The notes beneath the pieces were generated by a model. It was not told where the DNA came from. It ran no database searches and saw nothing but the letters and a program-made list of their open reading frames with translations. From assembly GCF_051014685.1 (NCBI RefSeq), contig NW_027478599.1:838191-902190 (forward strand): a stretch of DNA of 64,000 nucleotides. The letters run 5' to 3'. Every line of letters starts with the position of its first letter. Positions within the stretch are counted from its first letter, which is position 1. This document shows positions 38,522 through 52,350 of the stretch, in pieces. The position numbers were made by a program, and so were the translations under genes. This DNA comes from Ptiloglossa arizonensis (taxonomy: Eukaryota; Arthropoda; Insecta; Hymenoptera; Colletidae).

Positions 38522-40255
38522 CCAAGGAATGGTTGAGAAGGCAAAAAATTTTTCGCAATTCTGCTGCTCCAAACGCTTAACCAGAATGGCCTAGGGAAAA
38601 AATACACATACCGTTGTAATCGGGCGAGTTTCTACTTTCAGATGCAACAGGAATTTTTGAGTTAGGTCAATCCTTTCGCGAGATATGGGAGTTTGACGCT
38701 AAGAAATGGTTGAGAAGACAACAAATTTTTCGCAATTCTGCTGCTCCAAACGCTTAACAAGAATGGCCTAGGGAAAAAATACACATACCGTTGTAATCGG
38801 GCGAGTTTCTACTTTCAGATGCAATAGGAATTTTTGGGTTAGGTCAATCCGTTCGCGAGATATGGGAGTTTGAAGCCTAGAAATGTTTGAGAAGGCAAAA
38901 AATTTTTCGCAATTCTGCTGCTCCACACGCTTAACAAGAATGGCCTAGGGAAAAAATACACATACCGTTGTAATCGGGCGAGTGTCTACTTTCAGATGCA
39001 ACAGGAATTTTTGGGTTAGGTCAATCCGTTCGCGAGATATGGGAGTTTGAAGCTAAGAAATGGTTGAGAAGACAACAAATTTATCGCAATTCTGCTGCTC
39101 GAAACGCTTAACCAGCATGGCCTAGGGAAAAAATACACGTACCGTTGTAATCGGGCGAGTTTCTACTTTCAGATGCAACAGGAATTTTTGGGTTAGGTGA
39201 ATCCGTTCGCGAGATATGGGAGTTTGAGGCCAAGAAATGGTTGAGAAGGCAAAAAATTTTTCGCACTTCTGCTGCTCCAAACGCTTAACCAGAATGGCCT
39301 TGGGAAAAAATACACATACCGTTGTAATCGGGCTAGTTTCTACTTTCAGATGCAATAGGAATTTTTGGGTTAGGTCAATCCGTTCGCGAGATATGCGAGT
39401 TTGAAGCTAAGAAATGGTTGAGAAGACAACAAATTTTTCGCACTTCTGCTGCTCGAAATGCTTAACCAGCATGGCCTAGGGAAAACATACACATACCGTT
39501 GAAATCGGGCGAGTTTCTACTTTCGGATGCAATTGGAATTTTGGGGTTAGGTCAATCCGTTCGCGAGATATGGGAGTTTGAAGCCAAGAAATGGTTGAGA
39601 TGGCAAAAAATTTTTCGCACTTCTGCTGCTCCAAACGCTTAACCAGAATGGCCTAGGGAAAAAATACACATACCGTTGTAATCGGGCGAGTTTCTACTTT
39701 CAGATGCAATAGGAATTTTTGGGTTAGGTCAATCCGTTCGCGAGATACGGAAGTTTGAAGCCAAGAAATGGTTGAGAAGGCAAAAAATTTTTCGCAATTC
39801 TGCTGCTCCAAACGCTTAACCAGAATGGCCTAGGGAAAAAATACACACACCGTTGTAATCGGGCGAGTTTCTACTTTCAGATGCAATAGGAATTTTTGGG
39901 TTAGGTCAATCCGTTCGCGAGATATGGGAGTTTGAAGTCAAGAAATGGTTGAGAAGGCAAAAAATTTTTCGCAATTCTGCTGCTCCAAACGCTTAACCAG
40001 AATGGCCTAGGGAGAAAATACACATACCTTTGTAATCGGGCTAGTTTCTACTTTCAGATGCAATAGGAATTTTTGGGTTAGGTCAATCCGTTCGCGAGAT
40101 ATGCGAGTTTGAAGCTAAGAAATGGTTGAGAAGACAACAAATTTTTCGCACTTCTGCTGCTCCAAACGCTTAACCAGAATGGCCTAGGGAAAAAATACAC
40201 ATACCGTTGTAATCGGGCGAGTTTCTACTTTCAGATGCAATAGGAATTTTTGGGT
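37681..40255 (+). repeat. 34/35-monomer-offset duplication, left copy
   Basis: This segment matches 43,699-46,450. The offset is 6,018 bp (34 monomers) up to about 38,520 and 6,195 bp (35 monomers) after it, so the right copy has one extra monomer. The monomer at 38,407-38,583 begins like the one at 44,425 and ends, with GCCAAGGAATGG, like the one at 44,602. It is a chimera expected from unequal crossing-over inside a monomer. Confidence 0.8.
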
Positions 40256-42599
40256 TATGTCAATCCGTTCGCGAGATATGGGAGTTTGAAGCCAAGAAAT
40301 GGTTGAGAAGACAACAAATTTTTCGCAATTCTGCTGCTCCAAATGCTTAACCAGAATGGCCTAGGGAAAAAATACACATACCGTTGTAATCGGGCGGGTT
40401 TCTACTTTCAGATGCAATAGGAATATTTGGGTTAGGTTAATCCGTTCGCGAGATAAGGGAGTTTGAAGCTAAGAAATGGTTGAGAAGACAACAAATATTT
40501 CGCAATTCTGCTGCTCCAAACGCTTGACCAGAGTGGGCTAGGGAAAAAATACACATACCGTTGTAATCGGGCGAGTTTCTACTTTCAGATGCAACAGGAA
40601 TTTTTGGGTTAGGTCAATCCTTTCGCGAGATATGGGAGTTTGACGCTAAGAAATGGTTGAGAAGACAACAAATTTTTCGCAATTCTGCTGCTCCAAACGC
40701 TTAACAAGAATGGCCTAGGGAAAAAATACACATACCGTTGTAATCGGGCGAGTTTCTACTTTCAGATGCAATAGGAATTTTTGGGTTAGGTCAATCCGTT
40801 CGCGAGATATGGGAGTTTGAAGCCTAGAAATGTTTGAGAAGGCAAAAAATTTTTCGCAATTCTGCTGCTCCACACGCTTAACAAGAATGGCCTAGGGAAA
40901 AAATACTCATACCGTTGTAATCGGGCGAGTTTCTACTTTCGGATGCAATTGGAATTTTGGGGTTAGGTCAATCCGTTCGCGAGATATGGGAGTTTGAGGC
41001 CAAGAAATGGTTGAGAAGGCAAAAAATTTTTCGCACTTCTGCTGCTCCAAACGCTTAACCAGAATTGCCTTGGGAAAAAATACACATACCGTTGTAATCG
41101 GGCTAGTTTCTACTTTCAGATGCAATAGGAATTTTGGGGTTAGGTCAATCCGTTCGCGAGATATGGGAGTTTGAAGCCAAGAAATGGTTGAGAAGGCATA
41201 AAATTTTTCGCACTTCTGCTGCTCCAAACGCTTAACCAGAATGGCCTAGGGAAAAAATACACATACCGTTGTAATCGGGCGAGATTCTACTTTCAGATGC
41301 AATAAGAATTTTTGGGTTAGGTCAATCCGTTCGCGAGATATGGGAGTTTGAAGCCAAGAAATGGTTGAGAAGGCAAAAAATTTTTCGCACTTCTGCTGCT
41401 CCAAACGCTTAACCAGCATGGCCTAGGGAAAAAATACACGTACCGTTGTAATCGGGCGAGTTTCTACTTTCAGATGCAACAGGAATTTTTGGGTTAGGTC
41501 AATCCGTTCGCGAGATATGGGAGTTTGAGGCCAAGAAATGGTTGAGAAGGCAAAAAATTTTTCGCACTTCTGCTGCTCCAAACGCTTAACCAGAATTGCC
41601 TTGGGAAAAAATACACATACCGTTGTAATCGGGCTAGTTTCTACTTTCAGATGCAATAGGAATTTTTGGGTTAGGTCAATCCGTTCGCGAGATATGCGAG
41701 TTTGAAGCTAAGAAATGGTTGAGAAGACAACAAATTTATCGCAATTCTGCTGCTCGAAACGCTTAACCAGCATGGCCTAGGGAAAAAATACACGTACCGT
41801 TGTAATCGGGCGAGTTTCTACTTTCAGATGCAACAGGAATTTTTGGGTTAGGTCAATCCGTTCGCGAGATATGGGAGTTTGAGGCCAAGAAATGGTTGAG
41901 AAGGCAAAAAATTTTTCGCAATTCTGCTGCTCCAAGCGCTTAACCAGAATTGCCTTGGGAAAAAATACACATACCGTTGTAATCGGGCTAGTTTCTACTT
42001 TCAGATGCAATAGGAATTTTGGGGTTAGGTCAATCCGTTCGCGAGATATGGGAGTTTGAAGCCAAGAAATGGTTGAGAAGGCATAAAATTTTTCGCACTT
42101 CTGCTGCTCCAAACGCTTAACCAGAATGGCCTAGGGAAAAAATACACATACCGTTGTAATCGGGCGAGTTTCTACTTTCAGATGCAATAAGAATTTTTGG
42201 GTTAGGTCAATCCGTTCGCGAGATATGGGAGTTTGAAGCCAAGAAATGGTTGAGAAGGCAAAAAATTTTTCGCAATTCTGCTGCTCCAAACGCTTAACCA
42301 GAATGGCCTAGGGAGAAAATACACATACCTTTGTAATCGGGCTAGTTTCTACTTTCAGATGCAATAGGAATTTTTGGGTTAGGTCAATCCGTTCGCGAGA
42401 TATGGGAATTTGAAGCCAAGAAATGGTTGAGAAGGCAAAAAATTTTTCGCAATTCTGCTGCTCCAAACGCTTAACCAGAATGGCCTAGGGAGAAAATACA
42501 CATACCTTTGTAATCGGGCTAGTTTCTACTTTCAGATGCAATAGGAATTTTTGGGTTAGGTCAATCCGTTCGCGAGATATGGGAGTTTGAATCCAAGAA

Positions 42600-43690
42600 A
42601 TGGTTGAGAAGGCAAAAAATTTTTCGCAATTCTGCTGATCCAAAAGATTAACCAGAATGGCCTAGGGAAAAAATACAGATACCGTTGTAATCGGGCGAGT
42701 TTCTACTTTCAGGCGCAACAGGAATTCTTGGGTTATGTCAATCCGTTCGCGAGATATGGGAGTTTGAAGCCAAGAAATGGTTGAGAAGACAACAAATTTT
42801 TCGCAATTCTGCTGCTCCAAATGCTTAACCAGAATGGCCTAGGGAAAAAATACACATACCGTTGTAATCGGGCGGGTTTCTACTTTCAGATGCAATAGGA
42901 ATATTTGGGTTAGGTTAATCCGTTCGCGAGATAAGGGAGTTTGAAGCTAAGAAATGGTTGAGAAGACAACAAATATTTCGCAATTCTGCTGCTCCAAACG
43001 CTTGACCGGAGTGGGCTGGGGAAAATATACACATACCGTTGTAATCGGGCGAGTTTCTACTTTCAGATGCAACAGGAATTTTTGGGTTAGGTCAATCCTT
43101 TCGCGAGATATGGGAGTTTGACGCTAAGAAATGGTTGAGAAGACAACAAATTTTTCGCAATTCTGCTGCTCCAAACGCTTAACAAGAATGGCCTAGGGAA
43201 AAAATACACATACCGTTGTAATCGGGCGAGTTTCTACTTTCAGATGAAATAGGAATTTTTGGGTTAGGTCAATCCGTTCGCGAGATATGGGAGTTTGAAG
43301 CCTAGAAATGTTTGAGAAGGCAAAAAATTTTTCGCAATTCTGCTGCTCCACACGCTTAACAAGAATGGCCTAGGGAAAAAATACTCATACCGTTGTAATC
43401 GGGCGAGTGTCTACTTTCAGATGCAACAGGAATTTTTGGGTTAGGTCAATCCGTTCGGGAGATATGGGAGTTTGAAGCTAAGAAATGGTTGAGAAGACAA
43501 CAAATTTATCGCAATTCTGCTGCTCGAAACGCTTAACCAGCATGGCCTAGGGAAAAAATACACGTACCGTTGTAATCGGGCGAGTTTCTACTTTCAGATG
43601 CAACAGGAATTTTTGGGTTAGGTCAATCCGTTCGCGAGATATGGGAGTTTGAGGCCAAGAAATGGTTGAGAAGGCAAAAAATTTTTCGCA
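42600..43690 (+). repeat. 25-monomer-offset relative of the 12-monomer unit
   Basis: About six monomers match 47,025-48,115 at an offset of 4,425 bp. They include GATCCAAAAGATT near 42,637, CAGGCGCAACAGGAATTC, GGAATATTTGGG and GTTCGGGAGATATGG. It carries private changes such as CTTGACCGGAGTGGGCTGGGG near 43,001. It may be an older source of part of the 12-monomer unit. Confidence 0.75.
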
Positions 43691-43698
43691 ATTCTGCT

Positions 43699-46450
43699 GA
43701 TCCAAGAGCTTAACCAGAATGGCCTAGGGAAAAAATACACATACCGTTGTAATCGGGCGAGTTTCTACTTTCAGACGCAACAGGAATTTTTGGGTTAGGT
43801 CAATCCTTTCGCGAGATATGGGAGTTTGAAGCCAAGAAATGGTTGAGAAGGCATAAAATTTTTCGCAAATCTGCTGCTCCAAACGCTTAACCAGAATGGC
43901 CTAGGGAAAAAATACACATACCGTTGTAATCGGGCGAGTTTCTACTTTCAGATGCAATAGGAATTTTTGGGTTACGTCAATCCGTTCGCGAGATATGGGA
44001 GTTTGAATCCAAGAAATGGTTGAGAAGGCAAAAAATTTTTCGCAATTCTGCTGCTCCACACGCTTAACCAGAATGGCCTAGGGAAAAAATACACATACCG
44101 TTTTAATCGGGCGAGTTTCTACTTTCAGACGCTACAGGAATTTTTGGGTTAGGTCAATCCGTTCGCGAGATATGGGAGTTTGAAGCCAAGGAATGGTTGA
44201 GAAGGCAAAAAATTTTTCGCAATTCTGCTGCTCCAAACGCTTAACCAGAATGGCCTAGGGAAAAAATACACATACCGTTGTAATCGGGCGCGTTTCTACT
44301 TTCAGATGCAACAGGAATTTTTGGGTTAGGTCAATCCGTTCGCGAGATATGGGAGTTTGACGCTAAGAAATGGTTGAGAAGACTACAAATTTTTCGCAAT
44401 TCTGCTGCTCCAAACGCTTAACCAGAATGGCCTAGGGAAAAAATACACATACCGTTGTAATCGGGCGAGTTTCTACTTTCAGATGCAATAGGAATTTTTG
44501 GGTTAGGTCAATCCGTTCGCGAGATATGGGAGTTTGAAGCCAAGAAATGGTTGAGAAGGCAAGAAATTTTTCGCAATTCTGCTGCTCCACACGCTTAACC
44601 AGAATGGCCTAGGGAAAAAATACACATACCGTTGTAATCGGGCGAGTTTCTACTTTCAGACGCTACAGGAATTTTTGGGTTAGGTCAATCCGTTGGCGAG
44701 ATATGGGAGTTTGAAGCCAAGGAATGGTTGAGAAGGCAAAAAATTTTTCGCAATTCTGCTGCTCCAAACGCTTAACCAGAATGGCCTAGGGAAAAAATAC
44801 ACATACCGTTGTAATCGGGCGAGTTTCTACTTTCAGATGCAACAGGAATTTTTGAGTTAGGTCAATCCTTTCGCGAGATATGGGAGTTTGACGCTAAGAA
44901 ATGGTTGAGAAGACAACAAATTTTTCGCAATTCTGCTGCTCCAAACGCTTAACAAGAATGGCCTAGGGAAAAAATACACATACCGTTGTAATCGGGCGAG
45001 TTTCTACTTTCAGATGCAATAGGAATTTTTGGGTTAGGTCAATCCGTTCGCGAGATATGGGAGTTTGAAGCCTAGAAATGTTTGAGAAGGCAAAAAATTT
45101 TTCGCAATTCTGCTGCTCCACACGCTTAACAAGAATGGCCTAGGGAAAAAATACACATACCGTTGTAATCGGGCGAGTGTCTACTTTCAGATGCAACAGG
45201 AATTTTTGGGTTAGGTCAATCCGTTCGCGAGATATGGGAGTTTGAAGCTAAGAAATGGTTGAGAAGACAACAAATTTATCGCAATTCTGCTGCTCGAAAC
45301 GCTTAACCAGCATGGCCTAGGGAAAAAATACACGTACCGTTGTAATCGGGCGAGTTTCTACTTTCAGATGCAACAGGAATTTTTGGGTTAGGTGAATCCG
45401 TTCGCGAGATATGGGAGTTTGAGGCCAAGAAATGGTTGAGAAGGCAAAAAATTTTTCGCACTTCTGCTGCTCCAAACGCTTAACCAGAATGGCCTTGGGA
45501 AAAAATACACATACCGTTGTAATCGGGCTAGTTTCTACTTTCAGATGCAATAGGAATTTTTGGGTTAGGTCAATCCGTTCGCGAGATATGCGAGTTTGAA
45601 GCTAAGAAATGGTTGAGAAGACAACAAATTTTTCGCACTTCTGCTGCTCGAAATGCTTAACCAGCATGGCCTAGGGAAAAAATACACATACCGTTGAAAT
45701 CGGGCGAGTTTCTACTTTCGGATGCAATTGGAATTTTGGGGTTAGGTCAATCCGTTCGCGAGATATGGGAGTTTGAAGCCAAGAAATGGTTGAGATGGCA
45801 AAAAATTTTTCGCACTTCTGCTGCTCCAAACGCTTAACCAGAATGGCCTAGGGAAAAAATACACATACCGTTGTAATCGGGCGAGTTTCTACTTTCAGAT
45901 GCAATAGGAATTTTTGGGTTAGGTCAATCCGTTCGCGAGATACGGAAGTTTGAAGCCAAGAAATGGTTGAGAAGGCAAAAAATTTTTCGCAATTCTGCTG
46001 CTCCAAACGCTTAACCAGAATGGCCTAGGGAAAAAATACACACACCGTTGTAATCGGGCGAGTTTCTACTTTCAGATGCAATAGGAATTTTTGGGTTAGG
46101 TCAATCCGTTCGCGAGATATGGGAGTTTGAAGTCAAGAAATGGTTGAGAAGGCAAAAAATTTTTCGCAATTCTGCTGCTCCAAACGCTTAACCAGAATGG
46201 CCTAGGGAGAAAATACTCATACCTTTGTAATCGGGCTAGTTTCTACTTTCAGATGCAATAGGAATTTTTGGGTTAGGTCAATCCGTTCGCGAGATATGCG
46301 AGTTTGAAGCTAAGAAATGGTTGAGAAGACAACAAATTTTTCGCACTTCTGCTGCTCCAAACGCTTAACCAGAATGGCCTAGGGAAAAAATACACATACC
46401 GTTGTAATCGGGCGAGTTTCTACTTTCAGATGCAATAGGAATTTTTGGGT
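43699..46450 (+). repeat. 34/35-monomer-offset duplication, right copy
   Basis: Partner of 37,681-40,255. It contains the additional monomer spanning roughly 44,540-44,715, recognised by GACGCTACAGG and by CCGTTGGCGAG near 44,690. The remainder is in the same order, including ATACACGTACCG near 45,330, GCGAGATATGCGAG near 45,590 and ATACACACACCG near 46,036. Confidence 0.8.
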
Positions 46451-46548
46451 TAGGTCAATCCGTTCGCGAGATATGGGAGTTTGAAGCCAAGAAATGGTTG
46501 AGAAGGCAAAAAATTTTTCGCAATTCTGCTGCTCCAAACGCTTAACCA
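46372..46548 (+). repeat. Reference monomer matching the array consensus
   Basis: This copy equals the consensus I derived by eye and can serve as the type monomer. Hand-counted composition is A 55, C 31, G 43, T 48 (about 42% G+C) with 8 CpG. Landmarks in monomer coordinates: CCTAGG palindrome 7-12; A6 tract 14-19; first CENP-B-like motif 26-42; variable block 58-66; T5 tract 71-75; second CENP-B-like motif 91-107 containing the TCGCGA palindrome 93-98; and the A6T5 tract 137-147 inside a 16-bp near-palindrome. I saw no convincing internal half- or third-monomer duplication, so the unit does not look like a recent dimer. Confidence 0.93.
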
Positions 46549-48672
46549 GAATGGCCTAGGGAAAAAATACACACACCGTTGTAATCGGGCGAGTTTCTAC
46601 TTTCAGATGCAATAGGAATTTTTGGGTTAGGTCAATCCGTTCGCGAGATATGGGAGTTTGAAGCTAAGAAATGGTTGAGAAGGCAAAAAATTATTCGCAA
46701 TTCTGCTGCTCCACACGCTTAACCAGAATGGCCTAGGGAAAAAATACACATACCGTTGTAATCGGGCGAGTTTCTACTTTCAGACGCAGCAGGAATTTTT
46801 GGGTTGTGTCAATCCGTTCGCGAAATATGGGAGTTTGAAGCCAAGAAATGGTTGAGAAGGCAAAAAATTTTTCGCAATTCTGCTGCTCCAAACGCTTAAC
46901 CAGAATGGCCTAGGGAAAAAATACACATACCGCTGTAATCGGGCGAGCTTCTACTTTCAGATGCAATAGGAATTTTTGGGTTAGGTCAATCCGTTCGCGA
47001 GATATGGGAGTTTGAAGCCAAGAAATGGTTGAGAAGGCAAAAAATTTTTCGCAATTCTGCTGATCCAAAAGATTAACCAGAATGGCCTAGGGAAAAAATA
47101 CAGATACCGTTGTAATCGGGCGAGTTTCTACTTTCAGGCGCAACAGGAATTCTTGGGTTATGTCAATCCGTTCGCGAGATATGGGAGTTTGAAGCCAAGA
47201 AATGGTTGAGAAGACAACAAATTTTTCGCAATTCTGCTGCTCCAAATGCTTAACCAGAATGGCCTAGGGAAAAAATACACATACCGTTGTAATCGGGCGG
47301 GTTTCTACTTTCAGATGCAATAGGAATATTTGGGTTAGGTTAATCCGTTCGCGAGATAAGGGAGTTTGAAGCTAAGAAATGGTTGAGAAGACAACAAATA
47401 TTTCGCAATTCTGCTGCTCCAAACGCTTGACCAGAGTGGGCTAGGGAAAAAATACACATACCGTTGTAATCGGGCGAGTTTCTACTTTCAGATGCAACAG
47501 GAATTTTTGGGTTAGGTCAATCCTTTCGCGAGATATGGGAGTTTGACGCTAAGAAATGGTTGAGAAGACAACAAATTTTTCGCAATTCTGCTGCTCCAAA
47601 CGCTTAACAAGAATGGCCTAGGGAAAAAATACACATACCGTTGTAATCGGGCGAGTTTCTACTTTCAGATGCAATAGGAATTTTTGGGTTAGGTCAATCC
47701 GTTCGCGAGATATGGGAGTTTGAAGCCTAGAAATGTTTGAGAAGGCAAAAAATTTTTCGCAATTCTGCTGCTCCACACGCTTAACAAGAATGGCCTAGGG
47801 AAAAAATACTCATACCGTTGTAATCGGGCGAGTGTCTACTTTCAGATGCAACAGGAATTTTTGGGTTAGGTCAATCCGTTCGGGAGATATGGGAGTTTGA
47901 AGCTAAGAAATGGTTGAGAAGACAACAAATTTATCGCAATTCTGCTGCTCGAAACGCTTAACCAGCATGGCCTAGGGAAAAAATACACGTACCGTTGTAA
48001 TCGGGCGAGTTTCTACTTTCAGATGCAACAGGAATTTTTGGGTTAGGTCAATCCGTTCGCGAGATATGGGAGTTTGAGGCCAAGAAATGGTTGAGAAGGC
48101 AAAAAATTTTTCGCACTTCTGCTGCTCCAAACGCTTAACCAGAATTGCCTTGGGAAAAAATACACATACCGTTGTAATCGGGCTAGTTTCTACTTTCAGA
48201 TGCAATAGGAATTTTTGGGTTAGGTCAATCCGTTCGCGAGATATGCGAGTTTGAAGCTAAGAAATGGTTGAGAAGACAACAAATTTATCGCAATTCTGCT
48301 GCTCGAAACGCTTAACCAGCATGGCCTAGGGAAAAAATACACGTACCGTTGTAATCGGGCGAGTTTCTACTTTCAGATGCAACAGGAATTTTTGGGTTAG
48401 GTCAATCCGTTCGCGAGATATGGGAGTTTGAGGCCAAGAAATGGTTGAGAAGGCAAAAAATTTTTCGCACTTCTGCTGCTCCAAACGCTTAACCAGAATT
48501 GCCTTGGGAAAAAATACACATACCGTTGTAATCGGGCTAGTTTCTACTTTCAGATGCAATAGGAATTTTGGGGTTAGGTCAATCCGTTCGCGAGATATGG
48601 GAGTTTGAAGCCAAGAAATGGTTGAGAAGGCATAAAATTTTTCGCACTTCTGCTGCTCCAAACGCTTAACCA
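46549..48672 (+). repeat. 12-monomer higher-order repeat, unit 1
   Basis: The unit starts on a monomer boundary and repeats directly at 48,673 (2,124 bp, 12 x 177). Its monomer series is distinctive: ACACACACCG, AAAATTATTCGC, GACGCAGCAGG with GGGTTGTGTC, GCTGATCCAAAAGATT, CAGGCGCAACAGGAATTC, GGAATATTTGGG and GTTCGGGAGATATGG. Part of it (about 47,025-48,115) also matches 42,600-43,690 at 25 monomers' distance. Confidence 0.87.
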
Positions 48673-50796
48673 GAATGGCCTAGGGAAAAAATACACACAC
48701 CGTTGTAATCGGGCGAGTTTCTACTTTCAGATGCAATAGGAATTTTTGGGTTAGGTCAATCCGTTCGCGAGATATGGGAGTTTGAAGCTAAGAAATGGTT
48801 GAGAAGGCAAAAAATTATTCGCAATTCTGCTGCTCCACACGCTTAACCAGAATGGCCTAGGGAAAAAATACACATACCGTTGTAATCGGGCGAGTTTCTA
48901 CTTTCAGACGCAGCAGGAATTTTTGGGTTGTGTCAATCCGTTCGCGAAATATGGGAGTTTGAAGCCAAGAAATGGTTGAGAAGGCAAAAAATTTTTCGCA
49001 ATTCTGCTGCTCCAAACGCTTAACCAGAATGGCCTAGGGAAAAAATACACATACCGCTGTAATCGGGCGAGCTTCTACTTTCAGATGCAATAGGAATTTT
49101 TGGGTTAGGTCAATCCGTTCGCGAGATATGGGAGTTTGAAGCCAAGAAATGGTTGAGAAGGCAAAAAATTTTTCGCAATTCTGCTGATCCAAAAGATTAA
49201 CCAGAATGGCCTAGGGAAAAAATACAGATACCGTTGTAATCGGGCGAGTTTCTACTTTCAGGCGCAACAGGAATTCTTGGGTTATGTCAATCCGTTCGCG
49301 AGATATGGGAGTTTGAAGCCAAGAAATGGTTGAGAAGACAACAAATTTTTCGCAATTCTGCTGCTCCAAATGCTTAACCAGAATGGCCTAGGGAGAAAAT
49401 ACACATACCGTTGTAATCGGGCGGGTTTCTACTTTCAGATGCAATAGGAATATTTGGGTTAGGTTAATCCGTTCGCGAGATAAGGGAGTTTGAAGCTAAG
49501 AAATGGTTGAGAAGACAACAAATATTTCGCAATTCTGCTGCTCCAAACGCTTGACCAGAGTGGGCTAGGGAAAAAATACACATACCGTTGTAATCGGGCG
49601 AGTTTCTACTTTCAGATGCAACAGGAATTTTTGGGTTAGGTCAATCCTTTCGCGAGATATGGGAGTTTGACGCTAAGAAATGGTTGAGAAGACAACAAAT
49701 TTTTCGCAATTCTGCTGCTCCAAACGCTTAACAAGAATGGCCTAGGGAAAAAATACACATACCGTTGTAATCGGGCGAGTTTCTACTTTCAGATGCAATA
49801 GGAATTTTTGGGTTAGGTCAATCCGTTCGCGAGATATGGGAGTTTGAAGCCTAGAAATGTTTGAGAAGGCAAAAAATTTTTCGCAATTCTGCTGCTCCAC
49901 ACGCTTAACAAGAATGGCCTAGGGAAAAAATACTCATACCGTTGTAATCGGGCGAGTGTCTACTTTCAGATGCAACAGGAATTTTTGGGTTAGGTCAATC
50001 CGTTCGGGAGATATGGGAGTTTGAAGCTAAGAAATGGTTGAGAAGACAACAAATTTATCGCAATTCTGCTGCTCGAAACGCTTAACCAGCATGGCCTAGG
50101 GAAAAAATACACGTACCGTTGTAATCGGGCGAGTTTCTACTTTCAGATGCAACAGGAATTTTTGGGTTAGGTCAATCCGTTCGCGAGATATGGGAGTTTG
50201 AGGCCAAGAAATGGTTGAGAAGGCAAAAAATTTTTCGCACTTCTGCTGCTCCAAACGCTTAACCAGAATTGCCTTGGGAAAAAATACACATACCGTTGTA
50301 ATCGGGCTAGTTTCTACTTTCAGATGCAATAGGAATTTTTGGGTTAGGTCAATCCGTTCGCGAGATATGCGAGTTTGAAGCTAAGAAATGGTTGAGAAGA
50401 CAACAAATTTATCGCAATTCTGCTGCTCGAAACGCTTAACCAGCATGGCCTAGGGAAAAAATACACGTACCGTTGTAATCGGGCGAGTTTCTACTTTCAG
50501 ATGCAACAGGAATTTTTGGGTTAGGTCAATCCGTTCGCGAGATATGGGAGTTTGAGGCCAAGAAATGGTTGAGAAGGCAAAAAATTTTTCGCACTTCTGC
50601 TGCTCCAAACGCTTAACCAGAATTGCCTTGGGAAAAAATACACATACCGTTGTAATCGGGCTAGTTTCTACTTTCAGATGCAATAGGAATTTTGGGGTTA
50701 GGTCAATCCGTTCGCGAGATATGGGAGTTTGAAGCCAAGAAATGGTTGAGAAGGCATAAAATTTTTCGCACTCCTGCTGCTCCAAACGCTTAACCA
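48673..50796 (+). repeat. 12-monomer higher-order repeat, unit 2
   Basis: Directly follows unit 1 with the same monomer order and few differences. I noted GGGAGAAAATAC near 49,392 and CACTCCTGCTG near 50,769. After 50,796 the sequence leaves the series (GCAATAAGAATTTTTGG instead of the ACACACACCG monomer), so only two units are present. Confidence 0.87.
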
Positions 50797-52350
50797 GAAT
50801 GGCCTAGGGAAAAAATACACATACCGTTGTAATCGGGCGAGTTTCTACTTTCAGATGCAATAAGAATTTTTGGGTTAGGTCAATCCGTTCGCGAGATATG
50901 GGAGTTTGAAGCCAAGAAATGGTTGAGAAGGCAAAAAATTTTTCGCAATTCTGCTGCTCCAAACGCTTAACCAGAATGGCCTAGGGAAAAAATACACACA
51001 CCGTTGTAATCGGGCGAGTTTCTACTTTCAGATGCAATAGGAATTTTTGGGTTAGGTCAATCCGTTCGCGAGATATGGGAGTTTGAAGCCAAGAAATGGT
51101 TGAGAAGGCAAAAAATTTTTCGCAATTCTGCTGCTCCAAACGCTTAACCAGAATGGCCTAGGGAGAAAATACACATACCTTTGTAATCGGGCTAGTTTCT
51201 ACTTTCAGATGCAATAGGAATTTTTGGGTTAGGTCAATCCGTTCGCGAGATATGCGAGTTTGAAGCTAAGAAATGGTTGAGAAGACAACAAATTTTTCGC
51301 ACTTCTGCTGCTCCAAACGCTTAACCAGAATGGCCTAGGGAAAAAATACACATACCGTTGTAATCGGGCGAGTTTCTACTTTCAGATGCAATAGGAATTT
51401 TTGGGTTAGGTCAATCCGTTCGCGAGATATGGGTGTTTGAAGCCAAGAAATGGTTGAGAAGACAACAAATTTTTCGCAATTCTGCTGCTCCAAACGCTTA
51501 ACCAGAATGGCCTAGGGAGAAAATTCACATACCGTTGTAATCGGGCGGGTTTCTACTTTCAGATGCAATAGGAATTTTTGGGTTAGGTCAATCCGTTCGC
51601 GAGATATGGGAGTTTGAATCCAAGAAATGGTTGAGAAGGCAAAAAATTTTTCGCAATTCTGCTGCTCCAAATGCTTAACCAGAATGGCCTAGGGAAAAAA
51701 TACACATACCGTTGTAATCGGGCGAGTTTCTACTTTCAGATGCAACAGGAATTTTTGGGTTAGGTCAATCCGTTCGCGAGATATGGGAGTTTGAAGCTAA
51801 GAAATGGTTGAGAAGGCAAAAAATTATTCGCAATTCTGCTGCTCCACACGCTTAACCAGAATGGCCTAGGGAAAAAATACACATACCGTTGTAATCGGGC
51901 GAGTTTCTACTTTCAGACGCAGCAGGAATTTTTGGGTTGTGTCAATCCGTTCGCGAAATATGGGAGTTTGAAGCCAAGAAATGGTTGAGAAGGCAAAAAA
52001 TTTTTCGCAATTCTGCAGCTCCAAACGCTTAACCAGAATGGCCTACGGAAAAAATACACACACCGTTGTAATCGGGCGAGCTTCTACTTTCAGATGCAAC
52101 AGGAATTTTTGGGTTAGGTCAATCCGTTCGCGAGATATGGGAGTTTGAAGCTAAGAAATGGTTGAGAAGGCAAAAAATTATTCGCAATTCTGCTGCTCCA
52201 CACGCTTAACCAGAATGGCCTAGGGAAAAAATACACATACCGTTGTAATCGGGCGAGTTTCTACTTTCAGACGCAGCAGGAACTTTTGGGTTGTGTCAAT
52301 CCGTTCGCGAAATATGGGAGTTTGAAGCCAAGAAATGGTTGGGAAGGCAA

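Noticed and set aside
39733..39751. Further complete CENP-B box cores near 39,733 and 45,928
   Set aside because: These read GATACGGAA. The C is present but the last G of CGGG is lost, so the core is still 8/9.
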